A stretch of 7,450 nucleotides of DNA from Ignavibacteriota bacterium. Its GTDB lineage: Bacteria > Bacteroidota > Ignavibacteria > UBA10030 > UBA6906. Shown in pieces: positions 1 through 6,110 of the stretch; position 1 is the first letter of the stretch; every line of letters begins with the position of its first letter. The stretch lies in NCBI GenBank assembly GCA_016209805.1, contig JACQVJ010000294.1:1-7450 (forward strand). The letters are read 5' to 3'. The notes under the pieces are model-generated. The model did not search any database. It saw only the letters and a program-made list of their open reading frames with translations, and was not told where the DNA came from. A program made the translations under genes and the position numbers.

Positions 1-1043
1 CCAACCTTGTCTGCAAGGTCCTCCGTCGGACCGTAGATGGAAATTCCATTCAACTTCTTTATGTTCTCAAACGCATATTCCAACAACTCTCTTTCATGTG
101 CGGCAATCTCGTCCATTCCGACACCCCGAAGAATCGAGATGGCCTCTGCCAGCGCAACTCCGCCGATGACATTGGGACTTCCCGCCTCTTCTTTATGTGG
201 TGGATGGTTCCACTTCACGTCGTCCAGCGTTACGACATCCACAACTCCTCCCCCCACGAGATCCGGAGACCCTTCTTCAAAGAAAACGCGCGGCCCAATC
301 AGGGCGCCTGTGCCGAAGGGTGCATATAGTTTATGTGCGGAGAAGGCAATGAAATCGATATGACGCGGATCGTCGTCGGGAAGCACATTGATCGGTCGGT
401 GCGGTGCCAGTTGAGCCGCGTCCACAAACAGCTTTGCCCCAGCAGCATGTGTCCACTTGGCTATGTCGTGAATGGGCGAACAGAGTCCCGTAATATTCGA
501 TGCACCGTTGATGGCCACAAGTCGCAGCCTGCCCGCATGGCGGGCAATTGCGTCCCGAAGGGCACGCGTATCGAGTCGACCGTCGCCGGTGATGCCGACG
601 TGGATTACCCGGGCATTCTTTCTCCAGGGAAGGTCGTTGGAGTGGTGTTCCATCAGCGACGTTATGACGACATCGCCGGACTTGAAGTTAAACCTGTTAG
701 AAACCTTATTGACACACTCAGTTGTGTTCTTCGTAAAGATTACCGTGTTTGTCGTCAGGTTCGCCCCGACAAAATTCCCAACGATGTCGTGGGCGCTATC
801 GAACACCTCTGTCGCAAGTAACGACTTGAATCCTGTTCCTCTATGGACACCGGAGTACCATGGAAGAAACTCCTCGATGCACCTAAGCACTCTCTTGAAG
901 GTGGGTGTGCTTGCCGCATTATCGAGGAAAACATACTGGCGCTCTGTCCCATCCAGCAGAGGGACAAGCGTATCGATCCCGACAATCTCATTGCGCAAGT
1001 CTGCAAGTGTCATGGGTTGACCGTTCTGAGGCTGATGGTTCAT
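1..1043 (-). CDS. Cysteine desulfurase-like class V aminotransferase (PLP-dependent), partial, C-terminus off the window
   Basis: A continuous reading frame runs from ATG at 1043 off the left edge, giving 347 complete codons. It has the SufS/CsdA-type layout of class V PLP enzymes: FLDNAAS near residue 39, HRGTGFKS at 67-74, MEHHSNDLPW at 131-140 (the His that stacks on PLP), FVDAAQLAPH at 206-215 (Asp208 and Gln211 contact the cofactor) and IAFSAHKLY at 232-240, with Lys238 the expected Schiff-base lysine. Family members take sulfur from cysteine for Fe-S clusters or thio-modifications, or act on related substrates. The catalytic Cys loop lies beyond the window, so desulfurase activity cannot be confirmed and SufS is not assigned. 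AGAGGA four bases upstream supports the first ATG over Met11. It starts 29 bases after xerD, so it probably belongs to the same operon. A cytosolic dimer is expected from the family. Confidence 0.88.
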   Translation of the reverse strand, partial: MNHQPQNGQPMTLADLRNEIVGIDTLVPLLDGTERQYVFLDNAASTPTFKRVLRCIEEFLPWYSGVHRGTGFKSLLATEVFDSAHDIVGNFVGANLTTNTVIFTKNTTECVNKVSNRFNFKSGDVVITSLMEHHSNDLPWRKNARVIHVGITGDGRLDTRALRDAIARHAGRLRLVAINGASNITGLCSPIHDIAKWTHAAGAKLFVDAAQLAPHRPINVLPDDDPRHIDFIAFSAHKLYAPFGTGALIGPRVFFEEGSPDLVGGGVVDVVTLDDVKWNHPPHKEEAGSPNVIGGVALAEAISILRGVGMDEIAAHERELLEYAFENIKKLNGISIYGPTEDLADKV

Positions 1044-1047
1044 GGCG

Positions 1048-1054
1048 TCCTCTC
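1048..1054 (-). promoter_or_regulatory. Ribosome binding site of the desulfurase-like gene
   Basis: GAGAGGA lies on the minus strand four bases before the ATG at 1043, inside the 29-base gap after the xerD stop. It decides for this start over the in-frame ATG ten codons downstream, which has no comparable site. Confidence 0.6.
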
Positions 1055-1072
1055 GACTGGTGAGTTCAACGG

Positions 1073-1975
1073 TTATCCTCGCGGATGGAATGTGCGGTGT
1101 ACTTCCTTCAGATACTCACGGTCAACGTGAGTGTAAATCTGTGTTGTTGAAATATCTGAATGACCAAGCATCTCCTGTACTGCACGCAAGTCGGCTCCCC
1201 CTTCCAACAGATGCGTCGCGAAGGAATGTCTGAACGTGTGGGGGTGTACTTCCTTCGTTATGCCTGCCTTCTTTGAATACTGCTGGACAATGTTCCAGAT
1301 CGACATTCGGCTGAAGGGCGTCCCCCGCGCATTCAGAAACAACGAGTCCTGTGAGTCTCCCCGACGTACCAGTGCGCCCCTCGTTTTTGTCTTGTACTCG
1401 TCGATCCACCGCAACGCCGGTTTCCCGATCGGCACAACACGTTCCTTCGAACCTTTCCCGAACACCCTGATGATCCCCTCGTGCGCAAGAACATTGGACT
1501 GTTTCAAAGCGATCACTTCTGATACCCTGATCCCCGTCGCATACAGCACTTCAAGTATTGCTTTGTCACGGATCCAGAGATTCTTCCTGTCACGGAGGGA
1601 TGGCGATGGTTGATTGAGTATGGAGGCGATTTCATCCTGGCTAAGCACATCGGGGAGCGTTCGCGGTAATTTTGGGGATTCCACTGCATCCATCGGGTTG
1701 CGCGTTGCAATGCCATCAACAACAAGGAAGCGGTGGAAACCTTTAATCGCCGAACACGCCCTTGTAACCGAGCGTGCCGAGAGGCCATTGTTCCTGAGGG
1801 AGTTTATGAATTGTGAGGTATGTGCTTCTGTGACTTCCCCGGGTTCATGGACCTGAACACCTTCAAGAAAAGCAAGGTAACGCATAATATCAAGTTTGTA
1901 CGACGCAATCGTATTGGGTGAGGCGTTCCGCTCGAGTGTCAGGTAGTGCAAATAGTCCTTACAATACTGTATCAT
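1073..1975 (-). CDS. xerD: Site-specific tyrosine recombinase XerD
   Basis: A 300-residue tyrosine recombinase, close to the usual Xer length. The N-terminal SAM-like core-binding domain covers roughly residues 1-90 (LTLERNASPNTI near 12-23) and the catalytic domain roughly 110-295. All six catalytic residues are visible: Arg150 (ATGIRVSE), Lys174 (FGKGSKER), His246 and Arg249 (HPHTFRHSF), His272 (MLGHSDIS) and the nucleophile Tyr281 (TQIYTHV). The spacing matches E. coli XerD with an offset of two. GHSDISTTQIYTHV and the HPRG C-terminus favour XerD over XerC. With XerC it resolves chromosome dimers at dif at the division septum. Its ATG overlaps the pgpH TGA as ATGA, implying translational coupling. 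The only nearby purine-rich sequence is AAGGG directly against the start, with AAAGGA 12 bases away. A mobile-element integrase is less likely given the length, C-terminus and operon context. Confidence 0.93.
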   Translation of the reverse strand: MIQYCKDYLHYLTLERNASPNTIASYKLDIMRYLAFLEGVQVHEPGEVTEAHTSQFINSLRNNGLSARSVTRACSAIKGFHRFLVVDGIATRNPMDAVESPKLPRTLPDVLSQDEIASILNQPSPSLRDRKNLWIRDKAILEVLYATGIRVSEVIALKQSNVLAHEGIIRVFGKGSKERVVPIGKPALRWIDEYKTKTRGALVRRGDSQDSLFLNARGTPFSRMSIWNIVQQYSKKAGITKEVHPHTFRHSFATHLLEGGADLRAVQEMLGHSDISTTQIYTHVDREYLKEVHRTFHPRG

Positions 1976-4329
1976 CCCTTATCAATTTCCTTTATTGTCC
2001 GTGACAGACGATCAGGATGTGCCATTTGTTTCTCAGCGGTCTCCGCCTCCGGCTTTCCCATCGTCGGTGATTTCTTCTGTTCAGCTTCAGGGTATTTTAT
2101 GCGAGCATGATAGATCCCCACCAGAACACCAAGGAAGGCGGCCTTGATTTTGGTGAGGTCTTTCAGCGTAAGTGGACACTCATCAAGTTCTCCCTCCTCA
2201 AACCGCTTCTTGATCAGCTCATCGATTGCCACCTCGAGCTTTTGCGGCGAGGGATCATCAAGTGTGCGTGCCGTAGCCTCGATGGCATCGGCAAGCATCA
2301 TGATGCCGGTCTCTTTCGTTTGTGGTTTCGGCCCGGGATAGCGGTAGTCCTGCTCATTGATCTCATCCACTTTGGTTGGGTCGTCTGAGGTCTCGGCAAG
2401 CTTCAGCGCTTTCCTGTAGAAATATTCGATACGCGTCGTGCCGTGGTGCATCGGAATAAACTCGATCACCTCTTCCGGCAGTTTGTACTCCCGGGCAAGC
2501 GCGATCCCTTCCTTCACGTGGTTGGCAATAATCAGCGAGCTCATGCGCGGTGAGAGTCTGTCATGGCGGTTGCGCGATCCTTTCTGGTTCTCGACAAAGT
2601 ATGTCGGCTTCTCAATTTTTCCGATATCATGAAAGCAAGCTCCCACCCGCGCAAGCACTTCATTCGCACCGACAGCTGCCGCAGCGGCTTCTGCAAGACC
2701 CGCCATGGTCATGCTATGATGGTACGTTCCGGGTGCGCGCTCCCCAAGCAGCCGAAGCAACGGGTGGTTGAAGTGTGACAACTCGATGAGCGTCAGATCG
2801 GTCGTCACCTTGAAGACCCGCTCGAAGAATATCAACAAACCGTACGTCAGCACGGGAGAAATGGTGGCGTTTGCGAGTGCAAAGATGATCTGCTCGAACA
2901 CCACACCCATTGACTCAAAACGCTCGAGTGCCAGCGCAACAATGGTGATGGCGTAACCAAGAAAAATAAATCCGAGCGAGCGGAATATCTGTGTACGATT
3001 CTTCACATCACGAACGGTGTATACGGACAACGCCCCCGCAACAAGCGACGCAAGGGCAATGGAGTAGTCGTTTCCCCGAACACCGGCAATAAGAAACGCA
3101 ATCGTTACCGTACCGTAAAATCCGACTCTCGAATCGAAGAGAATGGTCAGCAGCATCGAGGCGGTAGGGACAAAGATCAGGTACTCAATGGGTGCTACAA
3201 CGTTCAGCTGATACGTGAGATAGGCGAAGAATCCCTCAAGCAATATCAAGAAGGCAATTAGGGTGAGGCGGCGATTGTTGGAGAAGATTCCTTTGCGGAA
3301 AAGGTAGAGATATATCCCGTACAACGTGATCACAATCGTTACATGGAGGCAAATGCCGAGGAGCTGTGAAGGACCGGCCGTGGCTGCGCCACGCTCGGCC
3401 TTTGCGCGTCGGAGCGAGTCGAGTTTCAGTTTTGTCTCCGGTGTTATGCGCTCATGCTTGCTTACAATTCGTTCATTCTCCTGGACGAATCCCATTGTTC
3501 TGGGAACCGCCTCGACCGCGGTGACTGCCGCAAGCTCGGCAGCCGATTTGTTGAATCTAATGTTCGGTGTGACGTGATGAAGAGCGATCTTCAATGCCAC
3601 GGCAGACGTGCCGCTGTCGCCGCCGAAATGAGCAAGAAACTCCCCTTCAAGTTCGAAAGCAACCTCGTTCATATCATGGAGTCGCGTCAACGGAATAATC
3701 TCCTCAACGGTCCCCTTGCGAAGGGCAATCTCCTGTCGTGAGAAGGAACCCTTTCCCCTGTCGATTATGCCGGCCCCAAGGAACTCACTTATCGATCTCC
3801 TTGTGAGTTCGTGCAGATCGTTCAGGCGATCGGCAGGTGCAAGAGCCGAGAGTATCTCCCATTCGTCTTCCGAAAAGCTGAGAGGCAATTGGGCCGCCGC
3901 TTCCTCAAACAACAACGAATCTTTGTATGCCGAGGAAAGGTGTTTTGTTGTGCTCTTCAGATACCGGGACCGCAGTTTGGCTGCCCCGCTGAGCCGCTGG
4001 AAGAATGTGTCAATTCGCTTGAGCTGTGTGTCTGCAACCTGAACGTCTCGCTCGAAGACCGGATAGACCTTCTTCTTCGCGTCTTCAACTTCCATCTGGT
4101 ACTCGCGTTCGTCGCGATAGATCGGAAAAGAGAAGGGTGCAATCAAGTCCTTTTGGGCCCACACCGCGCCGACTTTGTAATCAAGCTCAATCGCCTCCCC
4201 CTTGGGGAACATCAAACCGAGAAGCACAATGAGAGGCAGGACAATTGCTGCTTTGTATGCAACGTCTCGCGGGATGTGCACACGGCGGACGGTCTTGAAC
4301 AATTCAAATTTCCTGTTTTCTTCGGCCAT
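1972..4329 (-). CDS. pgpH: PgpH-type 7TM-HD membrane protein, probable cyclic-di-AMP phosphodiesterase
   Basis: 785 residues with the full 7TMR-HDED / 7TM / HD architecture. A first membrane segment lies at about 28-42, followed by an extracytoplasmic domain to about 315 (opening KVGAVWAQKDLIAPFSFPI at 52-70). A block of about seven hydrophobic helices spans 322-505, and a cytoplasmic HD phosphohydrolase domain spans about 515-700. Candidate metal ligands are His537/538 (GTYHHS), His567-Asp568 (CFHDIGK), His604 (ANHVKEG), His628/629 (MHHG) and Asp681 (LADAIEA). Characterised PgpH proteins hydrolyse c-di-AMP to pApA; that activity is transferred from family knowledge. A charged tail after about 745 is low in complexity. 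An in-frame TGA sits directly before this ATG, so it is the earliest possible start, but no good ribosome binding site is visible. It heads the pgpH-xerD-desulfurase unit. Firmicute pgpH is usually next to ybeY; here xerD occupies that place. Confidence 0.9.
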   Translation of the reverse strand: MAEENRKFELFKTVRRVHIPRDVAYKAAIVLPLIVLLGLMFPKGEAIELDYKVGAVWAQKDLIAPFSFPIYRDEREYQMEVEDAKKKVYPVFERDVQVADTQLKRIDTFFQRLSGAAKLRSRYLKSTTKHLSSAYKDSLLFEEAAAQLPLSFSEDEWEILSALAPADRLNDLHELTRRSISEFLGAGIIDRGKGSFSRQEIALRKGTVEEIIPLTRLHDMNEVAFELEGEFLAHFGGDSGTSAVALKIALHHVTPNIRFNKSAAELAAVTAVEAVPRTMGFVQENERIVSKHERITPETKLKLDSLRRAKAERGAATAGPSQLLGICLHVTIVITLYGIYLYLFRKGIFSNNRRLTLIAFLILLEGFFAYLTYQLNVVAPIEYLIFVPTASMLLTILFDSRVGFYGTVTIAFLIAGVRGNDYSIALASLVAGALSVYTVRDVKNRTQIFRSLGFIFLGYAITIVALALERFESMGVVFEQIIFALANATISPVLTYGLLIFFERVFKVTTDLTLIELSHFNHPLLRLLGERAPGTYHHSMTMAGLAEAAAAAVGANEVLARVGACFHDIGKIEKPTYFVENQKGSRNRHDRLSPRMSSLIIANHVKEGIALAREYKLPEEVIEFIPMHHGTTRIEYFYRKALKLAETSDDPTKVDEINEQDYRYPGPKPQTKETGIMMLADAIEATARTLDDPSPQKLEVAIDELIKKRFEEGELDECPLTLKDLTKIKAAFLGVLVGIYHARIKYPEAEQKKSPTMGKPEAETAEKQMAHPDRLSRTIKEIDKG

Positions 4330-4361
4330 TCAGGAATATTCCAGGAAAAATTATGTAAATC

Positions 4362-4390
4362 AATATCGGGAGTTTCTCATCGAGAAGCAA
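4362..4390 (-). promoter_or_regulatory. Candidate promoter for the pgpH-xerD unit
   Basis: On the minus strand TTGCTT (4390-4385) and GATATT (4367-4362) are separated by 17 bases, just after the terminator of the preceding unit and about 35 bases before the pgpH ATG. The match to the sigma-70 consensus is only moderate, so this rests mostly on position. The leader also holds a 10-bp palindrome, GGAATATTCC, at 4333-4342. Confidence 0.3.
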
Positions 4391-4432
4391 TGAACCTGGT
4401 TCTCTGAGCCAAGACATCGTTACCAGGGAACA

Positions 4433-4480
4433 TGAAACACAAAACCCCATCCGCTCAGGTGCTTTCGACGGATGGGGTTT
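4433..4480 (-). terminator. Rho-independent terminator ending the heme/Ig-like cluster
   Basis: AAACCCCATCCG (4442-4453) and CGGATGGGGTTT (4469-4480) form a perfect 12-bp stem around a 15-base loop. On the minus strand the stem is followed by TGTGTTT, which together with the stem's own Ts makes an interrupted T-tract. It begins 21 bases after the stop of the exported cytochrome gene and separates that gene from pgpH. The T-tract is imperfect and the loop is long, so termination may be partial. No plus-strand gene is present to use the other face. Confidence 0.75.
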
Positions 4481-4501
4481 GTCACGCTTCAAGATCGAGC
4501 C

Positions 4502-4927
4502 CTAGTTTTTCTTCCCCCCTTCGTCAATCCAAGTGGCAATCGTCTTGATATCTTCGCTGCTCAATTTCTTTTTGGAAGGCTCGTCCTTCTTCTTTTTCGG
4601 ATCAAGTGGCATTGGGTCGCCGAAAGGCGGGTTGGGGCCGAGCTTCTGAATCATGATGCTCTCTGCGGACTTCCCCGGAACTACAGGCACCCCATTCTTT
4701 CCACCAGTCATCAGCAGCTCGTAGTTGTCCAGCGAAAGCTCACTTGGATTGAAGTTGTCCTCAGCGTGACACGGGAGACAGTTCTTCTTGATGATCGGAA
4801 AGACATCGTTCTTGAACGAGGCCGCCCCGGTGGTCTTCTTCGTGGATTTGTTCGTCTGATTACCCTGCCCGAAACAGATGTTCATAACTACAACACCAAG
4901 GGCAATTACAATGATACCTCTCGTCAT
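4502..4927 (-). CDS. Exported small c-type cytochrome-domain protein (single CxxCH)
   Basis: 141 residues from ATG 4927. The N-terminus is a signal peptide: MTR, then a hydrophobic stretch GIIVIALGVVVMNICF, then a polar Gln/Asn/Thr/Lys linker to about residue 35. The domain that follows has the form seen in planctomycete-type cytochrome c (PSCyt-like) families: SFKNDVFPIIKKN, heme motif CLPCH (Cys50, Cys53, His54), candidate axial Met106 in GDPMPLD, and a closing helix ending TWIDEGGKKN. A Lys-rich stretch (DPKKKKDEPSKKK) sits between the Met and the last helix. Heme would be attached covalently in the periplasm; redox partner unknown. A TTG 15 bases upstream is in frame but lies within the ribosome binding region, so ATG is chosen. 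MNIC is a poor lipobox, so a soluble or signal-anchored periplasmic protein is likelier than a lipoprotein. It is last in the four-gene cluster, 57 bases after the preceding stop and just before the terminator. Confidence 0.85.
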   Translation of the reverse strand: MTRGIIVIALGVVVMNICFGQGNQTNKSTKKTTGAASFKNDVFPIIKKNCLPCHAEDNFNPSELSLDNYELLMTGGKNGVPVVPGKSAESIMIQKLGPNPPFGDPMPLDPKKKKDEPSKKKLSSEDIKTIATWIDEGGKKN

Positions 4928-4931
4928 CACA

Positions 4932-4938
4932 CTCCTCT
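4932..4938 (-). promoter_or_regulatory. Ribosome binding site deciding the cytochrome start
   Basis: AGAGGAG on the minus strand ends four bases before ATG 4927. An upstream in-frame TTG at 4942 would put this site inside the coding sequence, so the ATG is preferred. Confidence 0.75.
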
Positions 4939-4984
4939 GCAAATTATCCTCACTTGATTTGAAAAGAACTTTCCTGCAACACGC

Positions 4985-5368
4985 TCAAGGCTGCTTTGTA
5001 ATCGCGATCGTCACCTCACGTTGCGTCGGCGTAGAGCTGTCCCTGACCCTGACAGACGTTGACCCGGTTGCCGTGGTCACGGCGCCGGTAATGGAGAGAA
5101 TTGCAGTGTCGAGGTTCGCGTTTACAAACTGGGCCGTTGCGAGACTTGCGTTCGGCGGCGTCGCAATCACGTACGGGTTCACTCCACCGGTTATAGTAAC
5201 GTTCTGTGTCTGGCCTTGACTAACTACCACGCCAGACGGACTTGCCTGTAATCCACCTGTCTGCTGTGTTGGCGTGGTAGTCGGCGTTTGATCTTTGGAA
5301 CAGGCGATCACAGCAAGCGCAAACACCGACAGAACTGTTACCTTCCGTAAGAAATCAACAAGGTTCAT
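4985..5368 (-). CDS. Small lipoprotein consisting of one Ig-like beta-sandwich domain
   Basis: 127 residues from ATG 5368. A lipoprotein signal peptide (basic start, hydrophobic core TVLSVFALAVIAC) has lipobox VIAC with the lipidated Cys at 23. A Thr/Gln/Pro-rich linker to about 40 is followed by a single domain of about 80 residues with strand-like alternation: NVTITGG at 56-62, NPY at 64-66, LSITGA at 91-96 and VRVRDS at 106-111. The domain clearly resembles residues 35-130 of the upstream lipoprotein (NVTISGG, PPY, LTIT, VRIKDS), so the two are probably paralogous copies. No heme motif or catalytic residues are present. The fold call (bacterial Ig-like) comes from the pattern only. It starts 11 bases after the preceding stop. 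The likely location is a membrane facing the periplasm or the cell surface; function is unknown, perhaps a binding or structural partner of its heme-bearing neighbour. Confidence 0.82.
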   Translation of the reverse strand: MNLVDFLRKVTVLSVFALAVIACSKDQTPTTTPTQQTGGLQASPSGVVVSQGQTQNVTITGGVNPYVIATPPNASLATAQFVNANLDTAILSITGAVTTATGSTSVRVRDSSTPTQREVTIAITKQP

Positions 5369-5374
5369 TGGCCG

Positions 5375-5381
5375 CCTCCTC
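5375..5381 (-). promoter_or_regulatory. Ribosome binding site deciding the Ig-like lipoprotein start
   Basis: GAGGAGG on the minus strand lies six bases before ATG 5368 and shares bases with the TGA stop of the upstream gene (5382-5380). This excludes the in-frame TTG at 5383 as the start and suggests coupled translation of the two lipoproteins. Confidence 0.8.
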
Positions 5382-6093
5382 AATTGTTCTGAGCACCTTC
5401 ATTGATCCAGACTCGTATTTTCGTTCGAAGACTGTCATGCAACGGAGTCTGCCCCATCGGCATCTGAGAGCCGCATGTCGTTCCCTGGAGCCGCCGATAC
5501 AATGCACTTCCCTCGGCATCGAAAGGTTTCACGCGCGGGATCCCGGCACATGGCCCGACGATCGCCGCGGAGTTCACCAATAACGCATGGCTCTGCCCCA
5601 CTCGCAAAGAGAACGGGGCATTATTTCCCGGATGACAACTTACCGTGCAGTTGTTGTCGAAGATCGGTTGAATGTCACCGGAAAAAGAGACAGGCGGCGC
5701 TGCACCTACAACAATCGTAATGACGATTTCGTTCTCTTCGTGTGTCGGGCCATCGAGCGGAGAGTCATGAGTATCTGAGTCCTTTATCCTCACATCGGTC
5801 GTCCCACCGATGCCGACCGATGACGGCACCGTGATCGTCAACTCGCCATTGCCGTTTGCTAAATTTGTCAGAGAAGCACTCGCAAGGGCAGGATCGGGAT
5901 GTCTGCTAATACTGTAGGGTGGGTTGCCACCGCTGATGGTAACGTTTGCCGTGCCGCCGGGAGAGAGGTTTACGACAAATGTGCTTGCCGTGAGACGCCG
6001 AATGACTTCATCACCAAAATCCTTGCAGCTTCCTAACACCAACAGTATCCCGATGATCAGCGTCAATGAAGCGGCGAACTTTCGTATACTCAT
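5380..6093 (-). CDS. Lipoprotein with Ig-like domain fused to a c-type heme domain (CX3CH)
   Basis: 237 residues. A signal peptide of about 22 residues ends LVLGSC, with Cys23 the likely lipidation site. Residues 35-130 form an Ig-like domain (NVTISGGNPPY at 50-60, VRIKDS at 101-106), matching the whole of the next gene product. Residues 135-237 resemble the heme domain of the cytochrome two genes downstream: SFSGDIQPIFDNN, then C149-T-V-S-C153-H154, candidate axial Met211/Met213 in SQMPMG, and the closing VWINEGAQNN. The heme motif has three residues between the cysteines rather than two. Two more cysteines (182 and 207) occur only in this copy and could form a disulfide. GGGAG seven bases upstream supports ATG 6093, which is 17 bases after the beta-barrel stop. 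Predicted location is a membrane lipoprotein facing the periplasm or cell surface; electron transfer is inferred, and partner and substrate are unknown. Confidence 0.82.
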   Translation of the reverse strand: MSIRKFAASLTLIIGILLVLGSCKDFGDEVIRRLTASTFVVNLSPGGTANVTISGGNPPYSISRHPDPALASASLTNLANGNGELTITVPSSVGIGGTTDVRIKDSDTHDSPLDGPTHEENEIVITIVVGAAPPVSFSGDIQPIFDNNCTVSCHPGNNAPFSLRVGQSHALLVNSAAIVGPCAGIPRVKPFDAEGSALYRRLQGTTCGSQMPMGQTPLHDSLRTKIRVWINEGAQNN

Positions 6094-6110
6094 CTCTGAT
6101 CTCCCAATCT

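Noticed and set aside
755..1006. Minus-strand 83-codon frame
   Set aside because: It overlaps the aminotransferase gene on the same strand in another frame and has no recognisable motif.
333..1020. Plus-strand open frames of 162 and 182 codons (333-821, 472-1020)
   Set aside because: They lie antisense to the class V aminotransferase gene, whose conserved motifs are unambiguous; their translations show no family pattern.
1073..1975. Tyrosine recombinase as an integron or phage integrase marking a mobile element
   Set aside because: Length, XerD-type GHSDISTTQIYTHV and HPRG ending, and overlap with pgpH fit the housekeeping recombinase; no att-like repeats, cassette or phage genes are nearby.
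3811..4407. Plus-strand frame of 198 codons
   Set aside because: Antisense to the extracytoplasmic domain of the PgpH-type protein; composition looks like a shadow and it has no credible start site.
4395..4427. Inverted repeat CCTGGT/ACCAGG downstream of the terminator
   Set aside because: Only a 6-bp stem with a 21-base loop and no T-tract; most likely chance.
4928..4942. TTG start five codons upstream for the exported cytochrome
   Set aside because: The TTG lies just upstream of the AGAGGAG site that fits ATG 4927 exactly; starting there would translate through the ribosome binding site.
5369..5383. TTG start five codons upstream for the Ig-like lipoprotein
   Set aside because: The TTG is part of the preceding gene's stop region, and GAGGAGG is correctly spaced for ATG 5368.
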